A stretch of DNA of 64,000 bases from JAEUIE01 sp047602475 (GCA_047602475.1 JASGHE010000004.1:1-64000); one strand, 5' to 3'; positions 26,458-34,852 are shown, numbered from the stretch's first letter. Translations and numbers: made by a program. Notes: generated by a model not told the origin, from the letters alone.

Positions 26458-26909
26458 TCGCTTGCTGCTTGAAGCAATCGCCTCAATGTTGAACGTGCAG
26501 TTTCGAGCATGATGGTGGTAGGTTCTGGTGGAATAGCCGTAAAGTAATCTTCCGAGATCGTCAGTTGCTCTTTTATTGCGTTTGCTTGTTCCGCCGGCAA
26601 ATCCATTATCAAATCCTCCATGTCATAATCACCATCCCACAAAATCTCCTCCTCAAAACCGTCGATCAAACTATACCACTCGCTTTCAGTCATTGCATCC
26701 ATGTCCTTGGTATCCATTTCCTCCCGTACTTCCAGATCGATAGCATCCCAGATCACTGTTCGGAGACTTTTGTCATCATCACACACGATCTCATCCTGAA
26801 CGGCCCCTTTGAGCATCTCATATACAGCGCTCACGGTGGCTTCGTTGTAGGCATATAGATCAGGCGGTGACCGGTCAGGATCATGCAAGGCGTCGGCTAC
26901 TTGGGCCAA
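26454..26909 (-). CDS. acidic unknown protein
   Basis: A strongly acidic, mostly helical protein of about 151 residues (SLRTVIWDAIDLEVREEMDT, then YSLIDGFEEEILWDGDYDME). The likely start is TTG at 26909, because a stop lies about 40 bases upstream in frame. This start sits 29 bases inside the 3' end of the 26881-27129 gene. It could be a separate coupled gene, or the 3' part of one gene split by a frameshift. No family recognised and no signal peptide. It overlaps the glycosyltransferase stop by four bases on the other strand. Confidence 0.55.
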   Translation of the reverse strand: MAQVADALHDPDRSPPDLYAYNEATVSAVYEMLKGAVQDEIVCDDDKSLRTVIWDAIDLEVREEMDTKDMDAMTESEWYSLIDGFEEEILWDGDYDMEDLIMDLPAEQANAIKEQLTISEDYFTAIPPEPTTIMLETARSTLRRLLQAASD

Positions 26910-27129
26910 AGTGCAGAATCTTCTGAAGATGGGTCATCGATTCAAACGCCCGTGTCGTTGTAATTTCGCTTTCATCGCCTGAGTCAATCATTTCGTCCAA
27001 CAAACCGACCAAGATGTCGAGACCGAGTGCGAATACCTTCCATTCAGAAGCGGTCAGTACTCGGATTCCCTCAGGTGTATTCCACATTGGATTTTTCCCA
27101 TGAGAAAAGCCACTATCACAGTCAATCAC
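26881..27129 (-). CDS. small unknown acidic protein
   Basis: An 82-codon frame (GTG start, or ATG at 27087 giving MWNTPEGIRVLTASEWKVFA). It is helical: LGLDILVGLLDEMIDSGDES, then FESMTHLQKILH. The style (Ser-Glu-Trp entry, acidic helices) suits a small globular or anti-toxin-like protein, but no family is recognised. The following gene starts before this one ends. Neither possible start has a strong ribosome binding site. Confidence 0.5.
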   Translation of the reverse strand: MIDCDSGFSHGKNPMWNTPEGIRVLTASEWKVFALGLDILVGLLDEMIDSGDESEITTTRAFESMTHLQKILHFGPSSRRLA

Positions 27130-27176
27130 TTTGACATGCTGTCATCATGTCAGGCAAGAGGCAGTTTATCACGATA

Positions 27177-28622
27177 CTATTCTTTCGTCTGTGGATCACC
27201 GGTTTGAATCCTTTTCATGTAGGCGGCATCCATCTCCTGATGCCCAACGTACAGCTCATCCCAGTGTCGCTCCATCGAAATAGTCTTCACCAATAGGTGG
27301 ATCAATCCATTCACGTTTGCCGTGTTCCCCGATAATAAGTCTGGGTAGTACGTCAGTCGGTCAAGACAAGCCCGAAAACAACGATGGGCTGCTTGCGGCA
27401 ACTTCGGATCGTATTCAAACTTCTCGCCTAACACTGGTACGGCCGTCTTATCGTCTATCAGCACCACATCCTCGACGACTGGATGAATGCCATAATTGAG
27501 CATTTCCAGACCTTTGGTAAAGGGGACTCCTAGTTCACGGCTGCGGAGTTGTGCTTGAATCTTCAAACACTCGGGGGTGTGATTGCCCTCTGTTAGATAA
27601 GAATAGTTGTCAATGTGTACCAAGAAGAAGCACTTGCCTTGAACTTGCTGCGAACCAAAGAACTTCCTCCAGGAAGTGCCGGTGCTGGAAACATCAACGA
27701 TGACGGAGTTCGGGTCCCACACCGACCTGAAATACTGCAAGTAACTGGCTGATGGGTGGAACAAGCATCGTCGGGAGGTGTAGAAGTAGCTTGACTTGGT
27801 ATGTGCAAATAGCCGCTGATAGAGGAAATGCCAAAGGTAGCAGTCTCGGCTGACAAACAGGACACTACTCGCTTTCTCGTCCCTGAGATGGTGATCCAGG
27901 CAAAGGCTTGCAAGAACCAGCAACGGAAAGTTCAGCTGGCATGTTAGGTTCCACAGATACTGCTCTTTGGTGTGAGGTACAGAAAAGGGATTAGATAACC
28001 GAACCTCCCTCGCCAAGTTAGCTAGGCTTACCCAGCCAAGATCGCACATCTGTTGTTCGATAGGGGTACGCCGCGCTCCAATATAGATGGTGGATTTGAT
28101 CCCAGCTTGCGTCGGCATCTTGCCATCGGAGTGCTCGTTATCGCCAAAGTGGCCTCTAACCGCGACTTGCGAGAGTATTTTGGGCCAAACCGTTCCCTGA
28201 GATTTCCCGGCATTACTGCATATCAAGGAAGTCACTTTCTCCAGGCCCGCTGATTTGAGCAACGACTGAACGAACTCCGCTGGCAAGTAGGTATCGGAAA
28301 CCAGGAGGTCGCCGTCACTCACCAAAGCCACGTTGCACGTGATGGGAATGCACTGCTCACGCTCGAGTTGCAGTTCGAGGTCAATGCAGCGGTTTATCAG
28401 GTCGAGTGACCAGCCCAATGTTTGACCAACGAGTTCCCAAAGGTCTTTCAAGAGAAAAGGTGCTCCCCGTTTCCACAATTGCTGGTCAGCCCCGAGTCGG
28501 GCTTGCGCCAGCCCTGCAATGCCAGTCTGCAATTCCAGCTGATGCAAGACGGCAAGTGGGTGGACGGAGCGCCGGGTAATGAGCGTGTCGAAGACATCGA
28601 AGGATTGGACTGCTCGAGCCAT
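27177..28622 (-). CDS. HAD-superfamily hydrolase, large glycan-locus type (COG5610-like)
   Basis: A 481-residue protein. HAD motif I is SFDVFDTLITRRSV (nucleophile Asp9), with a long helical cap. Motif II is LLVSDTYLPAEFVQSLL and motif III/IV the acidic loop HFGDNEHSDGKMP, all within the first ~190 residues. The C-terminal ~290 residues (LCLDHHLRDEKASSVLFVSR, DCYLWHFLYQRLF, VDVSSTGTSWRKFFG) form a second module seen in HAD-like proteins of polysaccharide and glycosyltransferase loci. Motifs look intact, so phosphatase activity on a sugar phosphate or similar is plausible but inferred. It sits next to the double GT2 enzyme. No clear Shine-Dalgarno precedes the ATG. Confidence 0.75.
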   Translation of the reverse strand: MARAVQSFDVFDTLITRRSVHPLAVLHQLELQTGIAGLAQARLGADQQLWKRGAPFLLKDLWELVGQTLGWSLDLINRCIDLELQLEREQCIPITCNVALVSDGDLLVSDTYLPAEFVQSLLKSAGLEKVTSLICSNAGKSQGTVWPKILSQVAVRGHFGDNEHSDGKMPTQAGIKSTIYIGARRTPIEQQMCDLGWVSLANLAREVRLSNPFSVPHTKEQYLWNLTCQLNFPLLVLASLCLDHHLRDEKASSVLFVSRDCYLWHFLYQRLFAHTKSSYFYTSRRCLFHPSASYLQYFRSVWDPNSVIVDVSSTGTSWRKFFGSQQVQGKCFFLVHIDNYSYLTEGNHTPECLKIQAQLRSRELGVPFTKGLEMLNYGIHPVVEDVVLIDDKTAVPVLGEKFEYDPKLPQAAHRCFRACLDRLTYYPDLLSGNTANVNGLIHLLVKTISMERHWDELYVGHQEMDAAYMKRIQTGDPQTKE

Positions 28623-28665
28623 CAGTGGATGATAATGGATTGTGATGCTGCTGTCATTTCTTATT

Positions 28666-28703
28666 CTCCCCTACCCCGCTTCGCCGGAGCGGGCAATGGG
28701 GAG
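28666..28703. repeat. GC-rich dispersed-type palindrome
   Basis: CTCCCC ... CCCGCT TCGCCGG AGCGGG ... GGGGAG forms a two-part hairpin between the HAD gene and the protease gene. Related C/G-run palindromes occur at 52774-52798 and 61844-61926, consistent with a dispersed intergenic repeat family. No function can be read from it. Confidence 0.6.
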
Positions 28704-28868
28704 TAATACAGTATTGACTAAGTTAGGTTACCATGGCGCTGTGACGATTGGCAAGAAAGAGTATGGGGGGCATGTTCGTGTTTGCACCCAGTGGTTCAAA
28801 GCCTGTGTTGCTCAAACTGCACTTTGGCAAGTGAGAGTGCTTTACACTTACTCAGACTAATGACCAAC

Positions 28869-29708
28869 TCAAGTACTTAATTCTTTGTCGCTTGGCCTGA
28901 TCTCCAAACCAATTCCCTTCATCTTTCCCGCGTCGAGATCTTCTCCTAGGGACTTAATCGCTATTGCAGCCGCTCCAATATGAGTCGCGACGAAGGCATT
29001 TGACTTCGTAACATGCTCTATTCCAACTCCAACTAGCTTTGGTTCTGCTGGTGCCCCTGTATTTGGATCGAAACGAACTTTCCAAACTCCACATCCGCTA
29101 ATTCCATCAGGTTGAGCTGCCTGTACATATTGGTGACCTCTTCCCATCGTTTTCACTAATGAGAATCTCATTGCGAAGTGTGTAACTTCAGATTTACCAG
29201 CTGTTTTTACACCATCAAGATTGCAAAATGTATTTGTTGTGAAAAAATAGGGTTGAATACGTTTTTCACTAAATGGTTTAGATTTGTTTCTTGAATGCGG
29301 GCAGCCTACAAACGCATACAGTGTATATTTGTCTTGTCCGTCAACGTTGCCTAGTTCGGTTGCAGTTGTGAAATGGTAAAACCCCATCATCTCGATTACT
29401 ACCTCAGGCGGAATTGCAACTGCAGCAACATCCACATCAATCGTGCCTTCGCCACGTGACGAGAAACCTGAACACACCAAAGGAAAACTGTGCAAGACCT
29501 TGGCACCGCCAACAATGATCGACTTGCCGCGAAGATCTTCTAATACATGAGTCGCTGTGATGAGCATACCATGTTCACCGTAATCAACTGGTATCCCTGT
29601 ACCTACAAGGATAACGTGCCCTCGTTCATCTTTCATATAGATCGGGCAAGCCCTGCTACCGAGAGGCTTAAATATCCTTGCCAACTGATCATAGGCTTCC
29701 TCATTCAT
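28869..29708 (-). CDS. trypsin-like serine protease, cytoplasmic
   Basis: A 279-residue protein without a signal peptide. It shows the chymotrypsin-fold triad: His54 in MLITATHVLEDLRGK, Asp93 in GTIDVDVAAVAI, Ser204 in AQPDGISGCGVWKV (GxSG oxyanion loop). The ITATHV and DVDVAAV strands are typical. There are no PDZ or other domains, so it is unlike DegP/HtrA. Stand-alone cytosolic proteases of this kind are often fused to or neighbour defence and effector-associated modules. Here it lies next to the left end of element B and could be cargo, though that is inference. The ribosome binding site is weak. Confidence 0.75.
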   Translation of the reverse strand: MNEEAYDQLARIFKPLGSRACPIYMKDERGHVILVGTGIPVDYGEHGMLITATHVLEDLRGKSIIVGGAKVLHSFPLVCSGFSSRGEGTIDVDVAAVAIPPEVVIEMMGFYHFTTATELGNVDGQDKYTLYAFVGCPHSRNKSKPFSEKRIQPYFFTTNTFCNLDGVKTAGKSEVTHFAMRFSLVKTMGRGHQYVQAAQPDGISGCGVWKVRFDPNTGAPAEPKLVGVGIEHVTKSNAFVATHIGAAAIAIKSLGEDLDAGKMKGIGLEIRPSDKELST

Positions 29709-30051
29709 TTAGTTTCGCTAAGCCTTTTGGAGTGAGTAGACTGGATCATGGACATTGACTTCCCGTCCTTTACGACTTGGAGTACTGTACATAAACAATC
29801 AAAATGGTACAACTCTCAAGTCGTAGCCAATAAATCTCGCTCCCCCACACCTTCGGGAACCCCAACATCTGAGCAGCGAAATGCAATGTCACAGAATGTC
29901 ACCTTTCTTGCCCATTTGCGATAGTATACATACGTTTACTAGCATTAGCTACGAACGCTAGATACACCACGATTTCTAGGGGTATTATTTTGATTCTCTG
30001 ATTCATACCCAAATTGTAGCCAGGATTTAGTGTGACTAGATGTCACTAGTG
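29709..30051. other. 343-bp intergenic region at left end of element B
   Basis: AT-rich with no gene. It holds the protease promoter region and three copies of (A/G)ATGTCAC at 29885-29892, 29895-29902 and 30039-30046, the first two in tandem with a 10-base step. It also contains the imperfect palindrome CTAGC...GCTAG near 29940-29962. The left attachment site of element B is expected here; the repeats are candidates for protein binding only. Confidence 0.45.
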
Positions 30052-30327
30052 CTAGGTAAGCACTTTCCTCAAATCAGCGGTAAGCGGGTAGCTCTCAATC
30101 ATGTCTGACCATTCTTCATAATCCCCTGGGGAGCTGGATAGCACCACCACTTGAGGAGTTGAATGGCAGATTCGGCACACGCTATTATCTGGAATGGGCT
30201 CTCGATGATTATGCGGAAGAAATGCGGAAACCCGCTGCCCCGGTGGTCGCCCACAACACTGGCAAAGGCCAGTCACCATTCTCATGGCTGCTTCCAACTT
30301 CTTCAATCGATGTCTGAATTGATTCAT
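30052..30327 (-). CDS. small CxxC...CxxC protein (cassette B, gene 4)
   Basis: Start at ATG 30327 (MNQFRHRLKKLEAAM), just past the stop of the preceding gene and with AAGG upstream; the longer frame overlaps that gene. It is 91 residues, with knuckles C22-C25 (CQCC) and C51-C54 and the same basic helical start (HRLKKLE) as RLRKLE and RLDRLEK in cassette A. The ..LPHN.R..I segment between the knuckles is shared with 6308-6511 (LPHNYRDSID versus LPHNHREPIP), so the two are direct counterparts. Probable zinc ribbon; function unknown. Confidence 0.7.
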   Translation of the reverse strand: MNQFRHRLKKLEAAMRMVTGLCQCCGRPPGQRVSAFLPHNHREPIPDNSVCRICHSTPQVVVLSSSPGDYEEWSDMIESYPLTADLRKVLT

Positions 30328-30338
30328 TGACCTTGTCC

Positions 30339-30578
30339 TTATGCTATTTCCGTTTCTGCTGGAATATTCCAAGTTACAATGACTGGGAACTTTCCACAGG
30401 CCAAGCAGCGTTTAACGTGTGGTCGATCTGATTGATAGATCGCTTCTTTGGGATTGTCCAGACATTGAAATATCAGCTCTGTGACCGCTTCGGGAACCAG
30501 TCCGCAGGTATCACAACAGCCTTTCGGTTGCAAGGTTCTGTCGGCTTCATCGATCCGGGCTCGAAATGATTTGGACAT
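30339..30578 (-). CDS. small CxxC...CxxC protein (cassette B, gene 3)
   Basis: A 79-residue protein with GGGGA eight bases before the ATG. It starts MSKSFRARIDEADRTLQ and has knuckles C22-C25 and C58-C61. It corresponds in position to 6567-6977, but lacks the acidic C-terminal extension of that protein. Its spacing to the upstream HTH gene is three bases, so co-translation is likely. Probable zinc-binding; no named family. Confidence 0.7.
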   Translation of the reverse strand: MSKSFRARIDEADRTLQPKGCCDTCGLVPEAVTELIFQCLDNPKEAIYQSDRPHVKRCLACGKFPVIVTWNIPAETEIA

Positions 30579-30581
30579 AAT

Positions 30582-30980
30582 CTATTCCCCAGCAAGGTAT
30601 GAATTACTCCGCTGTTCAAGACGATCCTCAATCTTAGCCATGCGATCTTCTAATTCTGAAGCTTGTCTAAGCTTGAGGCCTAAGTCCAATACTGCCTTGG
30701 CCGCGCCGAGTTTAGCGGCCGCAGCATGATTGCCATTCATTAATCCGAGAAGCGTTTTGACAGCTTCCATAGCGGCGGCAGTCAACATCCCTGTCGCACG
30801 GTATACCATTTGAGCACGGTAGGCTTGCAACTCGCGCCTGAAGCTCTCATCTTCAAGATACCGGTACACTGTTCTTTTCGTGACACCGGATTTGGCAGCT
30901 GCGGCTTCCACGGTGGCACCACAAGCAAGAGCCAATAATAGTGCCTCGTGGGTGTTGGTTTGACGTTTCTTACGCATCAT
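30582..30980 (-). CDS. terminase-small-subunit-like HTH protein (cassette B, gene 2)
   Basis: Start at ATG 30980 (MMRKKRQTNTHEALLLALAC) with GGAGG seven bases upstream. The frame stays open further up, but that part overlaps the methylase and is not needed. It is 132 residues. Residues ~8-45 are a homeodomain-like HTH (ATVEAAAAKSGVTKRTVYRY), followed by LEDESFRRELQAYRAQMVYR and a C-terminal coiled coil (LEDRMAKIEDRLEQ). It matches 6997-7383 over its whole length. It may bind the methylase promoter or element DNA; no large terminase is present. Confidence 0.75.
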   Translation of the reverse strand: MMRKKRQTNTHEALLLALACGATVEAAAAKSGVTKRTVYRYLEDESFRRELQAYRAQMVYRATGMLTAAAMEAVKTLLGLMNGNHAAAAKLGAAKAVLDLGLKLRQASELEDRMAKIEDRLEQRSNSYLAGE

Positions 30981-31068
30981 CGCAAAAACCTCCATGAAAC
31001 GTATAACGGACTGCCCACTCTTGGAACCAGTCTTCACAGATGGAGAAATTGGTCGACTAGTGCCAGGA

Positions 31069-32403
31069 TTAATCAGATCTGGTTTCGATCGCGCGTTCAA
31101 CCTGCATTCCATTCCGATCGTAACAGATTGCTGATTTGCCAGTGAATTGACACCATCGTTGGACGATGACATCGCAATACAGTTCGTCTAGTTCCATAAG
31201 AAAAGCATTTCGACCAGTTTGCTCAGCAGCGATCAGAGTGCTACCTGACCCGCCAAAGAGATCGAGAACATTCTCGCCATATAAGCTGGAATATTCCATG
31301 GCTCGAGCTGCTAGTTCAACTGGCTTCTCGGTGAGATGTACCATGCTTTGAGGATTAACTTTCTTGATGGCCCAGAGGTCAGTGGCATTATTGGGGCCGA
31401 AATAACGATGAGCAGCCCCTTCTTTCCAGCCATAAAAGCACCACTCATGTGCCCCCATGTAATCCTTGCGAGTCAGGACCGGGTGCTGTTTATCCCAGAT
31501 GATCGCTTGGCTGAAATATAAGCCGTGCTTCTTGAGTGGGGCTGGGTAGTTGGCCACATTGGCGTACCCACCCCAAATGTAGAAGCCTCTGCCAGGATTG
31601 AGAACACGTGCCATGTTCCCAAACCAAGCATCCAGCATGAAATCGAACGCTTCCTCACTGACGAAGTCGTTTGCTAGTGGCCGATCTTTGGCGCGTAACT
31701 TTCGATGAGTTGCTTGAGCCTTTTCAGGAAGCCGAGCGACATCCATTTGTTGATGGTGGGTACTACTAAAAGAAGACAAGCCTGCCGCAATGGCATTATT
31801 ACTTCGAGGTTCCACCTTAACATTGTAGGGTGGATCGGTGTTTACCAGTTGAATGGTAGCTTCACCCAATAAATGATCAACATCCTCTGGCTTCGATGAG
31901 TCTCCACAAAGCAATCGATGACTTCCCAACACCCAAAGATCTCCAATTTGTGTTGTTGGCTGATCAGGTGGCTCGGGTACTGCATCAGGATCGCCTTGCG
32001 GCAAGGATCCATCATGTAGTAGCTCCGCAATTCGATCATCTTCAAACCCAGTTAGATCCAGGTCATAGCCCTGTTTCTGAAGGTCCATCAGTTCTTGGGT
32101 AAGCTTCTCATCATCCCAGCTTGATAATGATGATGTTTGGTTGTCTGCAATCCGATATGCTTTGGCTTGCTCAGACGTTAGGCCTTGCGCTACGTGAACT
32201 GGCACTTCATTCATGCCTAGCCTCAAGGCAGCTTTGTAGCGGGTATGGCCAACAATGATGACGCTGGCCTCATCAACGACGATAGGCTGACGCCAGCCGT
32301 ATTCTTTCAACGACTTGGCAACGGCTTCAACGCCATCTTCATTGTGACGAGGATTGCGTTCGTAAGGGTGGATGGATGTTACGGGACGTAGTTCTATTAA
32401 CAT
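31069..32403 (-). CDS. ParB-like / DNA N6-N4 methyltransferase (intact copy)
   Basis: A 444-residue fusion. The ParB/Srx-like domain (residues ~5-100) has IHPYERNPRHNEDGVEAVAK, VGHTRYKAALRLGM and AYRIADNQTSSLSSW. A linker with PDAVPEPPDQPTTQIGDLW follows. The methyltransferase (residues ~165-430) is a beta-class type: DPPY motif first (NTDPPYNVKVEPRSN), FxGxG last (ENVLDLFGGSGSTLIAAEQT). No restriction endonuclease is adjacent, so this is an orphan methylase of the phage/ICE type; the recognition sequence cannot be told. It is followed by the HTH and two CxxC genes. The start codon lies behind a hairpin (32406-32450). Confidence 0.9.
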   Translation of the reverse strand: MLIELRPVTSIHPYERNPRHNEDGVEAVAKSLKEYGWRQPIVVDEASVIIVGHTRYKAALRLGMNEVPVHVAQGLTSEQAKAYRIADNQTSSLSSWDDEKLTQELMDLQKQGYDLDLTGFEDDRIAELLHDGSLPQGDPDAVPEPPDQPTTQIGDLWVLGSHRLLCGDSSKPEDVDHLLGEATIQLVNTDPPYNVKVEPRSNNAIAAGLSSFSSTHHQQMDVARLPEKAQATHRKLRAKDRPLANDFVSEEAFDFMLDAWFGNMARVLNPGRGFYIWGGYANVANYPAPLKKHGLYFSQAIIWDKQHPVLTRKDYMGAHEWCFYGWKEGAAHRYFGPNNATDLWAIKKVNPQSMVHLTEKPVELAARAMEYSSLYGENVLDLFGGSGSTLIAAEQTGRNAFLMELDELYCDVIVQRWCQFTGKSAICYDRNGMQVERAIETRSD

Positions 32404-32405
32404 TG

Positions 32406-32450
32406 TGGCACCTCAAGACAAATGGGCTACAGCCTATTTGCCTCGTGCCA
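32406..32450 (-). promoter_or_regulatory. 5' hairpin at the ribosome binding site of methylase B
   Basis: On the minus strand, TGGCAC pairs with GTGCCA (outer 6 bp) around an inner stem CAAATAGGCT / AGCCCATTTG (one mismatch, loop GT). The outer right arm overlaps the end of the GAGGTG Shine-Dalgarno, which is seven bases before the ATG. Same position and logic as the hairpin at 8748-8776, but different sequence. Confidence 0.5.
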
Positions 32451-32480
32451 CTCCAATAATTGGCTGTGAATACGACGGCT

Positions 32481-32511
32481 TTCGATCTCTTATAATATAG
32501 GCATTCGATCT
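32481..32511. promoter_or_regulatory. TTCGATCT direct repeats flanking a TATAAT box
   Basis: TTCGATCT occurs at 32481-32488 and 32504-32511 (23-base step), with TATAATATAG at 32491-32500 between them. The TATAAT hexamer reads on the plus strand and a TATATTAT on the minus strand. Placed between the divergent methylase cassette and the 32754 gene, this looks like a divergent promoter with operator half-sites. Confidence 0.4.
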
Positions 32512-32753
32512 GTGGCTGGCCAATTTCAGATTCCAGTATGAGCAACGTTGATTCGATGGAGGCCGTATGAGGCGGTTGATGGTGCCACGGGGAAATGGAT
32601 ATGATCCACCGATTGCTGTTTTTCCATTAAACAGTCAATCAGCACACTGGTCACTCCTTTCCCCTACAGATCAAAAGACTGCCAAAGCCACCGGTCATAA
32701 GCGACCAGTTATGTGGCTTAGTATGGCTTGCAAAACATTTTGCAATTGCCTTA

Positions 32754-34442
32754 TTGATTCGCGTCAAGCATCCAGTTGCGCAATGGGAAACTCGGCGCGA
32801 TAAACTGAGGCAAGTTAAGAGTGTGCTTTTTAATAGCCCAGGGCTAAGGGATAAGGAGGGCGAAGCCTTTCGCTCCATACTTTATGATGTGACAAGGATT
32901 CGACTTATCCTACTCGGTGCTTCGTTACCAGATGCAGAAGGGATTTCGAATGAAACAATCTCATTCTTAGAGCGATGGCGTTCTATAGGCGAAATGCCGG
33001 CACCACGGTTAGGCGAGTACAAACCAAATTGGCCCGCAGAATCCCGTTGCGGCTCTTTTTTTGATGTGCAGAAACGAAAGCTGGTTGAGGACCAATGGGA
33101 TATTGAAGGACAGATACTACAGATGAATGCTGAGCTACGTATTCATCATTATCTGTATGACGAATTACGTGCATTTCCCGTTGACCCTCCACCTGATCCA
33201 TTTCTAAATACTCATGGCGATGAATATGAACATGAGCCGGAAAGGTTAAAACCACCAGAAGCCAGAATCAACAAAGAGCTTACCATTCAAGTCATTGAAG
33301 AGGCCTTTGAACAAACTCGCTATTTGCTTGATCTTGCAAATTCATTGGTAGTGCATTCTCAGCATAAAGGATCCGAACCTGAAGTTGGGCATTACCTTTC
33401 GGATATTGGAGATTACGCCGCACACACTTGGGAACAGTTACGTGAGGCACTTATTAGAACTGCGTACGTGCCCGAACTTTCAGAGCAGTTGGCTACCATT
33501 CGCACCGAGAACTATTCAATAGGCCCAATCATCAATACATCTGTTCACGAGACGGTCAATGGAATAAGCCAGCTCTTATGGGAACGTTTCCGTAGTGCAA
33601 TTATTCCAGAACACACACCAGAAAGAGAACGATGGCAGAGAGGACCTTGGCAAGGGCACGAAGTTAAACGCTCGTTTCCTAAGTTTCGTGAAACAAATAG
33701 CTCGATTCTAAAGTTATTGGAGTCCACAACTTTTCAGGCTATCGAAGCCGACCTACGAAGAGAATCAGGGCAACTCTTAGAACGATGCAAGAAATCACAA
33801 TCCTTATCCGGAGCTCAGCATAAGGTTATTTTGACCCCAGATCAGCAACAGAACAGTGATTTGCCATCACATCCATGGAAATTCTTTCCAGATGGCACTA
33901 TCGTTCATGTTGAAGCATTTGGGATCAATTGCAGTCTATCGATGCTCAAGGGTACAGCAACCTTGCTCCAGTTACTAAAGCAACCAAATAAACCTGTACC
34001 CATGCTTGAACTGTTACGCGACAAGGGAGTCGATGTCAGTCGCGAAGCTTCTCTTATTCTATCTCAGCAAGAAGTAGCTGACGAACAGACATTAAAAGAA
34101 CTGAACAAGCGCATGAACGATTTGGATTTGGATTTAGAGAGGGCACAACGTGATCAGGATCATGCACTCCTAGATAGAGCTTCTCAGGAAAAGGAGCAAC
34201 TGCTCCAGCAGGTAAGTGCTGCAAGAGGTCACGGAGGTAGGCCACGGTCACTCAACTCATTTGTCGTCAAGTGGCGATCTGCAGTAAGTAGTAGGCTTAA
34301 AACCGTCTACAGCAAGCTGGAGAATTCAAATCCACAAATGGATAAATTGGCCCACCATCTTCGCGAATCGATTCGTTCAGAGGGAAATGCCTTCGTTTAC
34401 AGGCCTTCTGACCCCAGCATTCGGTGGCAAATAGAGAAATAG
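32754..34442 (+). CDS. unknown protein with C-terminal split winged-helix and coiled coil
   Basis: A 562-codon frame. It begins with TTG at 32754, the only start-like codon after an in-frame stop near 32630. No family recognised for the first ~370 residues, which are helical with conserved-looking acidic and aromatic stretches. From ~385 (PWKFFPDGTIVHVEAFGINC, SLSMLKGTATLLQLLKQPN, PVPMLELLRDKGV) the sequence reads like a winged helix that is interrupted by a coiled coil (~445-490, ELNKRMNDLDLDLERAQRDQ) and completed by VVKWRSAVSSRLKTVYSKL ... NAFVYRPSD. It parallels the winged-helix gene 8855-10081 of element A, and is divergent from the methylase cassette. Confidence 0.6.
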   Translation: MIRVKHPVAQWETRRDKLRQVKSVLFNSPGLRDKEGEAFRSILYDVTRIRLILLGASLPDAEGISNETISFLERWRSIGEMPAPRLGEYKPNWPAESRCGSFFDVQKRKLVEDQWDIEGQILQMNAELRIHHYLYDELRAFPVDPPPDPFLNTHGDEYEHEPERLKPPEARINKELTIQVIEEAFEQTRYLLDLANSLVVHSQHKGSEPEVGHYLSDIGDYAAHTWEQLREALIRTAYVPELSEQLATIRTENYSIGPIINTSVHETVNGISQLLWERFRSAIIPEHTPERERWQRGPWQGHEVKRSFPKFRETNSSILKLLESTTFQAIEADLRRESGQLLERCKKSQSLSGAQHKVILTPDQQQNSDLPSHPWKFFPDGTIVHVEAFGINCSLSMLKGTATLLQLLKQPNKPVPMLELLRDKGVDVSREASLILSQQEVADEQTLKELNKRMNDLDLDLERAQRDQDHALLDRASQEKEQLLQQVSAARGHGGRPRSLNSFVVKWRSAVSSRLKTVYSKLENSNPQMDKLAHHLRESIRSEGNAFVYRPSDPSIRWQIEK

Positions 34443-34549
34443 TCCACAGAAACATCATTTGTTATGTTTATAACACGAAATGTTATGCCTAGGACTGTAT
34501 AGGGCAGGCACAGTCAAATCTGCTCATCTTTTGTCTGAGGCTCATTATT

Positions 34550-34771
34550 ATGAACAAGCCGCATCAATTGTGGGATACCCATGAAGTTGCCAATTTTCTG
34601 GGCTGCTCAGCAAGGCACGTAACTCGGCTAGCCAATGATGGGCTGATGCCGAGCCCAGTTCGATTGCGAGGCATGGTACGATGGCCAAAACACATCATTC
34701 AATCCTGGGTTGAGGCGGGCTGTAAGGCCCCATTGAATCACCAGGAGAACCAACATGAAGCAGATCACTGA
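34550..34771 (+). CDS. AlpA/excisionase-like HTH protein
   Basis: A 73-residue protein with a MerR-like winged HTH: LWDTHEVANFLGCSARHVTR, LANDGLMPSPVRLRGMVRWP, then KHIIQSWVEAG. This is the helix_turn_helix_17/AlpA pattern found in excisionases and prophage regulators. It lies at the beginning of the replication-recombination operon of element B. A role as excisionase for the serine recombinase or as transcriptional activator is inferred. Element A has no copy. Confidence 0.8.
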   Translation: MNKPHQLWDTHEVANFLGCSARHVTRLANDGLMPSPVRLRGMVRWPKHIIQSWVEAGCKAPLNHQENQHEADH

Positions 34772-34852
34772 AAATTAGATAGGAACTTTCCACTTAATTA
34801 CCAAGAGCATCACAACCAGATGCGCCTGATCGCTAATCGGAGGTCATGAAAT

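Noticed and set aside
28642..28860. 72-codon plus-strand frame between HAD and protease genes
   Set aside because: Begins inside the C/G palindrome region with no start signal and no recognisable product.
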